A DNA stretch of 64,000 bases from Forficula auricularia. Lineage: Eukaryota > Arthropoda > Insecta > Dermaptera > Forficulidae. This document shows positions 42,741-53,069 of the stretch, in pieces. Below the pieces are notes generated by a model. It saw only the letters and a program-made list of their open reading frames with translations, searched no databases and had not been told where the DNA came from. Made by a program: the position numbers and the translations under genes. Every line of letters starts with the position of its first letter. Within the stretch, counting starts at the first letter, position 1. The stretch covers positions 20,149,374 to 20,213,373 of the forward strand of contig JALMQS010000187.1 in NCBI GenBank assembly GCA_024734495.1, written 5' to 3'.

Positions 42741-42954
42741 TTACTCATAAAAATTCCTCCCAAATTTTTAGCATTTCACAGAGAGAAGCCTATCCATTCT
42801 TACTTAAGCAAGGCTAAATGAGCTATATTAAAACTTTCAAATGAATAAATTTTAAAGAATTTAAAAAATTAAAAAAGTACCATCTTACTCTAGAGTAAAG
42901 TACTTTAAAATATAATTTTACTAAAAACTTTATTTAACCTTTTTTGTGGTCCCC
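42741..42954. other. Unassigned
   Basis: AT-rich, no feature seen. Confidence 0.3.
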
Positions 42955-43445
42955 AAGGTACTTAATTATGATATTAAATTTCATCAAAATTGGTTAAGTC
43001 ATTTTCAAGATATTTAGAAAAAACTAAAAAAGTACTGAAATAAAGTACTAATGTTTGTGGGCCGATATGTACCAAAAACTAATCAGCGCTTCATTTTGTT
43101 AAACTAATGGTAGGTTTTCAATTTCATTTCAATCGGTGCAACGGTGTGGAAAAAATCGTGGGCCAAAAAAGCGATAACATCCATACATACATACATCCAT
43201 CCATACATCCATCCATACGCACGCACTAAATGAAAAAATCGCACTTTTTGGCCTCTCGACGAGACCCCATGTAATTTTTGGCAAAACCGCCACGTGCTAA
43301 TATTCAACCTAATTGAATACTACAATTTGTGACTTTAATTGAGTCCATGGGTTCCGTAGTCTTTACCTGAGGACCCTTTGAAACCACGCTTGCCCCGAGA
43401 GCGATTACAATACTTTACCCATGCTTTGCATTGGATAAAGTAAAA
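42955..43445. mobile_element. DNA element with CATCCATACATA microsatellite
   Basis: GGGCCGATATGTACCAAAAA, a (CATA/CATC)n run at 43180-43223 and GATTACAATACTTTACCCAT near the end parallel 10810-11165 in order. The left end is not resolved. The glycine/methionine-rich minus-strand frame at 43104-43307 is a microsatellite by-product. Confidence 0.5.
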
Positions 43446-43449
43446 ACAA

Positions 43450-43635
43450 CTATAAAATATAGATTCAGATACAGATACAAATATAATCACAAATATGAAT
43501 CCAAATCTAGATATGTAGAATGTAGATATAAATACAGATAGGTATAATTACAGAATTAGACATGAATACAAAATATAAGCATATATAAATATAAGTACAA
43601 GTACATACAACGAAAAAACACAAACATAAATACAA
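43450..43635. repeat. Degenerate hexamer repeat
   Basis: Words such as ATACAGATACAAATATAA and GATATAAATACAGATAGG recur with a loose 6-bp rhythm for about 180 bp. This is a decayed simple-sequence array. Confidence 0.6.
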
Positions 43636-43975
43636 ACATTTATGTGCCAAGCTTTTGGAAAAAAACTTTTGGGGCTGTTGATTAGAATTGTTGGGTTTGT
43701 AGGGTTTTTAAATTTTCCAAATTTTTTGATAATATTTGTTATTTTCAAAATAGAAACTTTTTTTTTTTTTTTGAATGGGCCACGAAAAAAACAACTGGAC
43801 CCTGGGATCAGGTTTTGTATTCCATGAAATCTCTATGTTCGAAAAATTTCTATTTTGTACGATCATATGTCCTTGTTGACGGCCTTGGCATATTGGAAGC
43901 ACCGGTTCCCGTTTGATCAATGAGATTTCTTAAGGAATCAAGAATTAAACAATCAAGAAGATGTAATAGCTACCT
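43636..43975. other. Unassigned
   Basis: Short frames on both strands without motifs; no repeat recognised. Confidence 0.3.
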
Positions 43976-44137
43976 CGAGGGGTGAACGGTGACCTAATAT
44001 CGTGTACACCTACTTCCACTTCCACTTTCATTAAGAAGAAGATGATAGATGAAGGGGCATTGTCTAATGAATTCGAAAATAAATCCACATAATTCCAAAG
44101 ACGTGTACACATAATTCCAATTGCGGTTCACACCTCC
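43976..44137 (-). mobile_element. hAT-type MITE, copy 6
   Basis: TIRs CGAGGGGTGAACGGTGA and TTGCGGTTCACACCTCC, more diverged than other copies, with a perfect 8-bp duplication AGCTACCT (43968-43975 and 44138-44145). Confidence 0.88.
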
Positions 44138-44472
44138 AGCTACCTATATGTTAAATCAAGATTTCTTCTTATATCTCAGAGGGAAAAGGATTGATATATG
44201 ATTAGGAACATTTCAAGGATTAGATTGAAACCAAAGGAATTTGTCTTCAAGAATTGAAGAGGTTAAGAATCATGAATGATGCCATTTTCTATCAGATATA
44301 GAGATAACCGAATCAAAGAATGTTTTATTTGTTTCTAATTTGATGTATAAATGATGGATAGTGATTGGAATTCTCGTAGTTTGCATAAATGAGACTTTAT
44401 AGATGATGAGTGAATTTATCTACGCTATATGTATATTATCAATGAAACAAGTGCTTGGATCCCACTGAAATA

Positions 44473-45245
44473 TCTACTCTTATTAAACGAGCAAAAGTTG
44501 TATATTTATTTGTATATATATTTGTTTGTATATATATTTAATATATATTTATTTGTTTGTATATATATTTGTATCTTAGTTCTATTTTGAAAACGACTCT
44601 ACCGATTTTGATGAAATTCGTCATCTTCGAGAAAATTGTTTTTGATGGGTTTTTTCGTAATCAAATTAATTATTCTCAGGTAGACAAATCCCATTCTTAG
44701 GGTTTTAAAAAAAGGTTTCCCTTTTCCTTTTGTGCTCAGGCAGACAATGGGTTTCCTTTATTCTCAAAGGCCTTGAAGAAGTATTGTGATTGTGGTTTTT
44801 AACATATTTTGTTCAACCTAAACGTTAGAAATATTAATAAACGTTTTATAATTGTTTTATAAAGAATTTTATTTATTTAATAGAATAAAAAATAATCAAG
44901 AATTTATTTAAAAATATATTTCGCATAAGCCGGTCTCAATTTTCTGAAAAAACAAAACATTTTGATAGGTTTTATTTATTAACAATTGGATGAATAAAAA
45001 TGAATCATATGGTTGAATCAAAACAGGTGCAGGAGGTGGGGTGCAGTGGTGGGGGATCCGGGGGTAGGGCGAGGTTTCGAGGGGTAGGGTGGGGGGGGTA
45101 CACTGGGCGAATACTATATATATTTCTATTTTTTTTTAATTTGAAAACGGCTCTTAAATAAAAATCGACCTTTTTATCAAAATTTTAAATTAAAAATAAT
45201 TTTAAAATAAAGGTCGTAAGCATCGCTCGGTGCCTCCAGATACTA
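44473..45245 (+). mobile_element. Helitron-like element, copy B
   Basis: TCTACTCTTATTAAACGAGC start, ACCGATTTTGATGAAATTC block, G-rich tract at 45026-45115 and CATCGCTCGGTGCCTCCAGA end match copy A. The left half of the 3' hairpin is lost. It lacks the retroelement present at 19220-19765 in copy A, so it preserves the empty site ATTAATAAACGTTTT (about 44831). Confidence 0.65.
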
Positions 45246-46800
45246 TTATATTATCGTAGGGACTTAAAGGAAGATGAGAGTTCCTGTGCATTTATCTACA
45301 TAAGAAAAAAATGATAAGAGATCCTTGGGTATAGGCAAAAGTAAATTAATGTCTCTTGATACGTTTTTTTAATCGAAATTTTTTTTCTTTTTAATTTGAA
45401 ATTAAAATTTTGATAATTTGGAAATTGTTTATATAAAGTAATGAAAATTTTAAAAATTTAAAAATATAAAATTCTAGGTAGGTTTCACATTTATTTAATT
45501 TACAGATTTACACCATTCTCGCTTAACAAATATAGAAATGTTTTGATTGTGATTCCTTTTGAATTGAAAGTAATTTAAGTAATAGATGCGAAAGTTACTC
45601 AAAAAAAAAAAAATAATAATAATAAATAAATAATAATTTAATTTTCTATTTACCCCCTGGATGGCTTAACAAGAAAATTAATATATAAATGTGAAAATTA
45701 AAAATAATAATCGAAATTTGTTTATAAATTTATTATTCATTAAATTTCATATACTCGCAAACATAAATCTAATGAAAACGCATTTATTAACAGTGTAAAC
45801 AATAATATGTATACTTGCTTTCATATTTCAGAATTTATTTTTAATTGTATAAGACCAGAATTATAAACATTTACTTGTATCCTCCTTTAATTGTTTTACT
45901 AGCTCTTATTTTATTCAACTTGTATTACCACCTAAGCAGTCAATGGTTCTGACAGTATTGACTTATTAGATATTTCTCTCTTTAGGATCTGTTTATCCAC
46001 TTTAGGCTTTGGGTCAATCTGAAGAATATCTTTGACTTCCAGCTAAATCAGCTAAATCGTCAGATACATATATATGAAACAACTAAAGTTATAGCCAGAA
46101 ACGTACAGCTATTTTGACTATAAAGAGCGTGCCTACGTCAAATCCATGATAAATTACAAGAGCTACGATAAAAGCAATGATCAAACAGTGAAAATTCCTA
46201 TTTTATGGGCTGATTCCGTTGAAGTTGTGATAAACGATAGAAGTTATGAATTAAAAGAAAATTAGAAAAAAAATAAAAAAAATTATGCTGAAGAAAAAAA
46301 TATTTTTTTAAAGTAAATACTTTAAAACACTGCAATGCTAAATATGCACAAAAAGAGCGTAATATTTTCTACACATTATATTTATACTCATGTTTGGAAA
46401 GTTATTTCTTTATGAAGAATTAAGACCAAAAAATTATAGAATACCTATAATATGGAGGTAGAATCCTTTGGTAAGAACTACATGGTAATTTTTTTTTGGA
46501 CCCCAATAAATTTAAAAATTTCACAAATAAAAGTTTCATCTTGTATACTCGATAAGAGCTACGAAAATTAATAATTAGCTTAACTTCGGAAATATCATTT
46601 TTCTGCTTAGCTCTGTGGTTGCTCCAATACAATTTAAACTTCTAAAACTTTTTTCATTTTGACCGAAAAAAATTTTGGGACCCCATATTATAGGTATAGA
46701 TAAATGGTATGTATACCAATATATATTACCATCATTTTTACTAGCAAATCAAAAATAAATTTATAATGAAGCAAATCTATATAAAAACATACCTATTATA
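45246..46800. other. AT-rich DNA, no gene seen
   Basis: No TIR, array or coding motif recognised. The minus frame at 46420-46632 is unsupported. Confidence 0.35.
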
Positions 46801-46914
46801 TTGAAAGTTTCTTTTTGGCGAGAGTAGCAAAATTTTTATATATTGAAGGAGACAATAAAAGAGTGTGTCTTCTGCTGGAATTATAAATTTTTAATTCCTG
46901 TGAATCAATTGTAA

Positions 46915-46958
46915 TAGACTGATGAAGAGGACAAAGCTCTCGAAACTATAGTCCCGTT
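46915..46958 (+). ncRNA. Hammerhead ribozyme (type UAUA)
   Basis: CUGAUGA at 46919-46925, stem II from GAGGAC and GCUCUC, GAAAC, UAUA and GUC (46951-46953). It is identical in its core to 25177-25220. Stem I is weak. Confidence 0.65.
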
Positions 46959-47035
46959 ATAAATAAATTAAAAATTTATAATAAGTAGGTTATAATGAAA
47001 GAAGTCCATAAATTATTTAAAATTTTATTCAATTC

Positions 47036-47078
47036 CCGACGTTTCGCAGACTTTTTTCTCTCCTTCTTCAGGGTATTG
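47036..47078 (-). ncRNA. Hammerhead ribozyme (type ACGU), left arm, core intact
   Basis: On the minus strand CUGAAGA (47071 down to 47065), stem II GGAGA/UCUGC with one mismatch, GAAAC and GUC followed by GG. Stem I pairs CC with GG and, beyond a small loop, UUCAAU with AUUGAA. Best-preserved member of the palindromic pair. Confidence 0.7.
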
Positions 47079-47109
47079 AATAGTTATACTCACCCATCAA
47101 TAACTATTC

Positions 47110-47158
47110 AATACCCTGAAGAAGGAGAGAAAAAGTCTCCGAAAGGTCGGAAATTGAA
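47110..47158 (+). ncRNA. Hammerhead-like motif (type ACGU), right arm
   Basis: CUGAAGA at 47115-47121, stem II GGAGA-GAAAAAG-UCUCC perfect, but GAAAGGUC replaces GAAACGUC, so the ACGU stem III is broken. Stem I pairs CC/GG and UUCAAU/AUUGAA. Confidence 0.55.
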
Positions 47159-47198
47159 TAAAATTTTAAATAATTTATGGACTGCCTTTCATTATAAC

Positions 47199-48053
47199 TA
47201 GAGACCGGATTTTCATGCAGTAAAAACTACCAAAATATGCAATTAAAATGCTGAAATATGCATGTAATAAGCAGAATACGTTGAAATATGCAAATATATC
47301 CAGTAAAAGATGGCAAAATAAATATAATAATAAAACTTGAGTAAGATACGAGGTAGGTTTTTTTTTAGTTTTTTTTTTTTGTGAAACCTACCTCGTATCT
47401 TACTCAAGTTTTATTATTATATTAAAATGTTTCACCTAGAACCAACACCGAACTCCTTAAAAGTTATTGGCAAAATAAATTTTTTATGCACTAAAAAATT
47501 AAAATTTATGACAAAAAGACTATATATTTGAAGGAGTGCTATGAAAAAAATAAAATGATAAAGTAAGCTATAAAAACCATGTGTTAAATATGCACTTATA
47601 TTTCGTAAAAAATTTCAAAAAATTCTCATTGTATTTAATATATTAAAAAAATCTTTAAACTCAAAGAAATAAATAGGTGCTCTTTAATAATATCAACATA
47701 ATAATTTTTAAAAAAATGTGAAAGAAAAAATACGGGGGTGGGAAGATAATTTTATCTAACAGAAACGAGTGTATTGTATTGCTATTATTTTTTATATTAG
47801 CAAGCTTTTCTTTTAAAAAATCTGTATTTGGCGCGAAATATGCAATATTTGATAAAAAATCCTTAAAATATGAAATTTTATAGAAAATTCTTCAAATATG
47901 CAATTGTATGCAATATTACTCAAATATGCACAAATATCCAGTATAAAATTTAACCCAGAGTATCCTAGATGCATGATTCTGATAGATAAGTGATCCCCTG
48001 GGTCGTATGTGGCGGCAAACAAAATATGCAATTGCATAGGAATCCGGTCCCTA
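47199..48053. mobile_element. hAT-type element, TAGAGACCGGATT ends, copy 2
   Basis: TIRs TAGAGACCGGATT and AATCCGGTCCCTA, with a perfect 8-bp duplication ATTATAAC (47191-47198 and 48054-48061). The interior repeats AAATATGCAA words as in copy 1. It carries the family Z insertion at 47324-47468. Confidence 0.85.
47324..47468. mobile_element. 145-bp family Z retroinsertion, 13-bp TSD
   Basis: Flanked by TGGCAAAATAAAT at 47311-47323 and 47469-47481; copy 1 has the single empty site at 25573-25585. The inserted DNA is partly palindromic (AAGATACGAGGTAGGTTT and its inverse) and ends in ACCAACACCGAACTCC, a family Z tail also found at 40200 and, diverged, at 60340 beside the PLE endonuclease. Confidence 0.85.
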
Positions 48054-48159
48054 ATTATAACCTACTTATTTCGCTTACCAGTCCGTCTTTCTAAGAAAAT
48101 AAATCAAATTAAAAATTTATAATTCCAGCAGAAGACATACTCTTTTATTGTCTCCTTAA

Positions 48160-49430
48160 ATACCTATTATATATTAATAATTTTACCATTTATTAAAGCT
48201 ACATAATATTACAATTATTAAATCTAAATAATAATTAAATGGATTTGCTCTTGTTTGTTATTCATCATCTTCAACATTTTTCAAATTTGATCTGGCTTTT
48301 GATTTTATAATCGTCAATGCTGAGAACGTCGGTTTACTTAAATAAAATTATCTAATACAAAATGGCAATTTTACAAATTATTGGAAAATAAATGACTGAA
48401 ATAATTCGAATTTACTAAACTTTTTGGCCACTGCGCATTATAATTTTTTCGTTGATCATTGTTTCATTGTCATTGATGCGATGTTTTGCGACCTCAAAAT
48501 TCAGTTATGCGATCCATAGTTTAAGAAACACTGCCCCAATGTAAACTCTTCCATTAAGAAGTTTGCTTTGATAATTTAGCTTGGCTAGTAGGGTAGTTGC
48601 TATTGTCGTTTATCGGGCACCGCATTAGACTAAAATGATTTACAGGCAATTTTAGCCAGACTTGGACAAACTAGCCATTAATGTTTGAGCTTATCATCGT
48701 AAACCATCCAAATAGGGTTGCTTTAGAGACGTTCCCCATTCTCAAAATATCTAGCCCATTTTTCATTTTCGTCGTTTTAGATAGCTTTATCTCTGTCACT
48801 CTTTCTTTTTGACTAAAATAGAAACGTTAAAATTAGAAGAAATTAAAGGCGTTAATCTAATGGTGATTCCTTACAGAGCAGATTGAAACAACCCACTGGA
48901 TGCGAAAAAAGGGGTCTCTCGACGCAGAAACCAGATTTCTTTTATTTTAGGGCTTCGTCCGTCTTTTAGTATGCGTCTGTCTGACTATTTTTGTCCGGAA
49001 GCATTTCAAGAGTCTGCAATTTAAAAATTCTTTTGTGTCTGTGCAACGGGTTGCCTATTCTCGCCTTCTAGTTTGGCTTAAATTCCCTCACTAATTCAAA
49101 TGTAATTTGCCTAAATAAAATAATTGAATGATAAACGAGAATCTAATGTAAAACAACATACAAAGTTGTATTCTCGAAAATATTAAAAATAAATTAGTTA
49201 GGTGTTGGATTACATTAGAAATCGATTAGCTCCTGTTGCAATAAGCGTGATTAAAAATGGATCGTTTTTATTTCAACGTGATTTAGAAAAAAACAACAAG
49301 ATAATTTTCACTGAAATTTATAAAATAATCACTAGACTTAATTAATTTTTCTGAAAGAATATTATAAATAAATTATTATTATTTGATTTTATTGCACTTT
49401 CTCAGCATTACTGGTGGAAAAATTTCACCT
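48160..49430. other. Unassigned, no gene seen
   Basis: No repeat shared with the window and no coding motif. Composition is more balanced at 48450-49070, which would be the part to compare with related genomes. Confidence 0.35.
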
Positions 49431-49438
49431 ATCCCTTA

Positions 49439-49968
49439 AGACGGGTTCACACGAGCGTTTTTCTGATACTTTTTCCTTACTTGTTCGGCTTACTTGCAAT
49501 TTGGGGGCATGGAGGGGGTCGAAATGACGTCACTCTGAACTGTCTTACTAGCATGCTTACTTGATTCAAAAGATAGACCATGTTCTAAAAAAAAAGTTTA
49601 GCTACTTGAACCTGGCAGTGGCCAGCCAATCGGAAAGCATTATTTTATCACGTGGGTGACATGTGCATTGGCACAATACATCAGCTGATATCACAGAACA
49701 GCTTATATTTTGTTTCTCACTGTACAACTCTTTACTGCAATGAATAAAGAGAATATGGCTACCAAATTCGTCTGCGATTGATAATTTCTGATATAATATT
49801 ATTATCAGCCATTTTTATTTGCATCTGAGCTGAAACTGAAAGATGATAGTTCAGCTGTTTGGCTCAAATGCGCAACTTAGACGGCCAACTTCAAACCTAG
49901 CTTTAAATTGCAGGTAGGTCGAACAAATAAGGAACAAGTAAGAGAAAATGCCTCGTGTGAACCAGCCT
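49439..49968. mobile_element. Harbinger-like MITE
   Basis: TTA on both sides (49436-49438 and 49969-49971) flanks ends AGACGGGTTCACACGAGC and GCCTCGTGTGAACCAGCCT, imperfect TIRs of about 25 bp; weaker inverted similarity continues for another 35 bp (CTTACTTGTTCGGC). A 3-bp TTA target duplication with GGTTCACAC-type TIRs fits PIF/Harbinger. No transposase at 530 bp. Confidence 0.7.
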
Positions 49969-50670
49969 TTAGATGGGGTGGAATTAGGCTCGGTCGATGC
50001 GAATAGGAAGTTCATCCATATAGAACGTTTTCAATGTCTATTTCAGAGGTTCCCAAACTGTGCGCCTCGGCCTCTTCACAGGTGCGCCGCGAAGCTTAAT
50101 AATTAATTGAATCAAGACATTTGGCCTAACCAGACAAAAAACAAATGGAGAAGCTAAAAATATATTTATTATTCATTTTTATCTCTTACTTACGATTAGA
50201 CATACATAAACCGAAAAAAATTAACATTGGCACACTTGAAAAAATCTGACATTTATACAAAGGGTCCCCCCTGTGGTCTGAATTTTTGATTTTCATAGAA
50301 AAATAAACTAATATTAATTCTCGAAGATATTTTTATCAATTCTAAATCAAGAGTTAATTAAAATTTGTATTACTTTTATTTATTATAATTATTATGTAAA
50401 ATTTTGTAAAATAAAAATATGTAATGTATTTTACGTAACGGCGACCAAAATGTTCTAACGGACAAGGTCAATTTTAATAAATAAATAAAAATAAAAAATC
50501 AAGAGTATTTGAGCCGTTTATTTTGAAAGTGGCCTAACTCCATTTTCCAAAAAAATCAAGTTAGATTCCTTAATAGTTACATTTTTACATGACCTTTTCA
50601 TTTTGAAACATGCTGCTAATATATTTAAAATCATTAAAATTTTGTAACATGAAAATTTGTTGGTTAATGA

Positions 50671-51063
50671 AGTGATGAAAAAGTTCATTTTGAAAGTGGC
50701 CTAACTCCATTTGTATCAACAAAATTATTAGAAGACGAAATTTTTAAAAGAGTAAAGAATTTTGATGGAGAATCAATAAACTGGTTAAAAATATGTTGGA
50801 TCCGTTTTGTTAGAAATAAACCGTATAAAATTTTCTATAAGACATCAATGAATGAGAATGAAAATTTTAAAGTCCTGGATTTATTACCACGTCGGGGTAG
50901 ACCAAGAAAGTTCGAAAATATCGTGTTGACACCACTGTATAAAAATATCAGACAAATTACAACAGCAAAATTCAAGGACATAATTGGCCTATTACGATAT
51001 ATACCACCGGAACATCATGATTTCTTCAAATCCCTTTCACACACACAAAATGTAGATGAATAG
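50671..51063 (+). pseudogene. Transposon-encoded protein fragment with AT-hook-like motif
   Basis: An open frame of about 130 codons runs to a TAG at 51061. A methionine occurs only at 50848, but the frame stays open upstream to about 50671 with varied, protein-like codon use (for instance LEDEIFKRVKNFDGESINWL). The last part has RRGRPRKF, an AT-hook-like DNA-contact motif, and ends YIPPEHHDFFKSL. It sits between the TIRs of a DNA element, so a DNA-binding transposon protein is likely. I do not recognise the family; it appears 5'-truncated. Confidence 0.5.
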
Positions 51064-51216
51064 TAAATTGTTTTGTAATAAATAAATTTATGTTTTTTGT
51101 TTTGTACGTTATGTAGTTAAAAAATGTTTTGAATCGCATAAATTAAGTTTCCAAAGTGTTTTGAAGATATGTAAAATAAATTAAGTGTTGTTTTTTTCAA
51201 TTTGAAGCATCTTAAA

Positions 51217-51330
51217 TTTTTTTTTTTTTTTTATGATATTGATGAGAGAAGGAGATACACCAGAAGGTGGATCCCCTAAAGGCCTGTATGGGCTGGCCCC
51301 TCAATCGTGAAAAGAACAGAGCAGAAGGAA
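51217..51330 (-). mobile_element. Non-LTR retrotransposon 3' UTR with poly(A)
   Basis: On the minus strand CACGATTGAGGGGCCAGCCC, GCCTTTAGGGGATCCACC and TCCTTCTCTCATCAATATCAT end in a poly(A) run (T at 51217-51231). This closely matches 59610-59705, which follows an RT coding end, so identity is firm. No coding part is left. Confidence 0.7.
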
Positions 51331-51861
51331 AAGAAGCCGGGATCACGAGCCAATCTCAGAAACTTAGATACAATTCAATATCCAATTTACCAAGGTTTTA
51401 GGGGCTTCGAGCAGTGGTAAATTCTCCGCGCGATAAATTCGGTTAAATTTATCTCCCACTTAAATTATGTTGAATGGAATTGGGCACCTTCAAATTTTAT
51501 AATGAATCTGGATGTTAATTTTGAAAGTGACCTAACTCCATTCTTGATAAGAAAACGCATGTTTTTCACTTAATAATTGCCACTATTTTAATAAGAACTA
51601 TAAATTTAACACCCTTAGATACATTTAAGCAGTATGACTCATTAGTATCCTATACGTATATTTTTAAATTCATTGAAACGCAAACCCTTAAATATCTCGA
51701 TTTGAAGATAAATGGAGTTAGGCCACTTTCAAAATAAACGGCTAATTTATAGAGACCAAATACGGTATTTGTATTGATAATATATACTTTTACTTGGCGC
51801 CATGGAAAATTGTAATTGTAAAAAGACGCCGGGACTCGGAAAAGTTTGGGAACCCCTGGTC

Positions 51862-52190
51862 TGTTTGTTGAGGAACTTGCGTACAATATGGCACGTTTGA
51901 AATAAGTATAATAGCTTCTTGGTCTATTCGTATTAGTTTATTCGGTAGTGCAAGCTCCTCAAATGCTCTCTTGATATTCTTTGAGACAACGTCTTCTCCT
52001 GAGATAACGATGGGGTAGATTTCGACTCCATTTTCCAGTTTCCAGAATTGTTTTATCACTAGTTCCTCATATTTTAACAGTTTTTCTGTCTCATTTTTTT
52101 TAAGTTTGGTGTAAGAGGAACTGCTATTAAGATTATTGTGACATTTTTTATTTATTTATTGATGAGGAGAATATTCGGTCTGTTGTAGAT
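51862..52190 (-). pseudogene. Non-LTR retrotransposon RT C-terminal relic
   Basis: The translation runs EKLLKYEELVIKQFWKLENG, then VEIYPIVISGEDVVSKNIKR, then a one-base shift into TCHIVRKFLNKQ. This order (a K.W.L.. helix, a PIVI..G...KN strand, an HIVRKFL end) is typical of the region after the RT domain in a group of insect non-LTR elements. An upstream stop and the frameshift show it is dead. It was split by the hAT element at 50044-51858. Confidence 0.7.
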
Positions 52191-52316
52191 AACTGTTTAT
52201 ATCAGTAAGGACTCAAGGCTATCCCAATTGAGGATGGTTCTGTTGGTATTATTGATTTTTTTCAAAAACGGTTCCCACGATTTTTGGAAAGTCGTGTAGT
52301 CCACACACCAGTTATT

Positions 52317-52421
52317 CGAGGGGTGAACCGCGATTTAATATCGTGTACACCTACTTCCACAAATAATTCCACGTAATTCCGAAGACGTGTACACCTAATT
52401 CCAATCGCGATTCACCCCTCG
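52317..52421 (-). mobile_element. hAT-type MITE, copy 7, internally deleted
   Basis: TIRs CGAGGGGTGAACCGCGA and TCGCGATTCACCCCTCG. Only 105 bp remains; the central ACTTTGGAATTCATTAG part is gone. The flanks CAGTTATT and ATATTATT agree at 5 of 8 positions. Confidence 0.75.
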
Positions 52422-52615
52422 ATATTATTTATTAGCTTGCCTATTCTTGTTTGTAGCCAGTAATAATGAAATTTTGTGTTTATCTGTGATGTGTGTAAAT
52501 ATGTGTAGGTTAAATTTGTATTTAAACTCATTTCCAGTCAAATTTAACCGAGGGTACCAATGTGAGAAAATAATATCTTACGTATGAAACATTACGTGTG
52601 TGATTTATGATTGAT

Positions 52616-52973
52616 GTATCTTTATCATCAAGTATACAGTCCTAAGGCTAGTTTGACGCAACCACCCGCCTCCACTCAACTCTATCCGATGAAAAGTCTT
52701 ACAATTCTCTAAAAGTTCCATATCCCATAAGCTTCATTATCTGAGGAAAATTCTCCAATTTAACAATTTCCATTCCCCTTTTCCTTCCCACTTCACTCTC
52801 TGAAATATTCTTGAGCAATTATCCGTTTTTAAGGTGTATTCTATCATCATTTGAGTTCTTCTCTTCTTCAGATCCTTCCATAGTAATCTCTTTTCAATTT
52901 CGACTTGAACTTCCCCGTTTGTAATTCTACTACCCTGATAGCAGAATCGCTCTAAAAGATGTCTAATAAACAC
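52616..52973 (-). pseudogene. RTE-like retrotransposon RT C-terminus
   Basis: FCYQGSRITNGEVQVEIEKR resembles the YLGS.I...G....EI..R stretch of RTE-type reverse transcriptases. Further on, DRVEWRRVVASN and a stop, then an ACTTGATGATAAAG tail, match the end at 55980-56090. Frame is not continuous between the parts. It is a 5'-truncated dead copy. Confidence 0.65.
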
Positions 52974-53069
52974 TAGGATATCTTATAAACATCTTAAAAA
53001 CATCTTAAACTCAAAAAGACCTGAATAAGACATCTTCTGGATAGAGCGTCTTTTTAGGGTAACCCATTT

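Larger units (their letters stand above)
46805..48153. mobile_element. Composite: ribozyme palindromes plus hAT element, copy 2
   Basis: GGAGACAATAAAAGAGTGTG at 46848 and CATACTCTTTTATTGTCTCC at 48134 give this copy terminal inverted repeats of about 43 bp. Inside are a hammerhead (46915), a ribozyme palindrome (46985-47193) and a hAT-type element (47199-48053). It is the same structure as 25028-26410. Confidence 0.75.
50512..51743. mobile_element. TIR element with repeated GAAAGTGGCCTAACTCCAT motif
   Basis: TIRs AGCCGTTTATTTTGAAAGTG and its inverse at the right extend about 33 bp. GAAAGTGGCCTAACTCCAT recurs at 50525, 50688 and 51520 (one change) and inverted at 51711, a pattern like transposase-binding sites. 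It contains the coding relic 50671-51063 and a retrotransposon tail at 51217-51330. TSDs are unclear. Confidence 0.65.
50044..51858. mobile_element. hAT-type element with nested insertions
   Basis: CAGAGGTTCCCAAACTGTG at the left and AAAGTTTGGGAACCCCTG at the right are classical hAT termini, and the flanks GTCTATTT and GTCTGTTT match 7 of 8. It inserted into the reverse-transcriptase relic that continues at 51862-52190. It hosts a second TIR element at 50512-51743. No hAT transposase remains. Confidence 0.8.

Noticed and set aside
52925..53065. MITE with TACCCTGATAG / TTAGGGTAAC ends
   Set aside because: The left end coincides with reverse-transcriptase codons (CYQGS), the TIR match is short, and no target duplication is visible.
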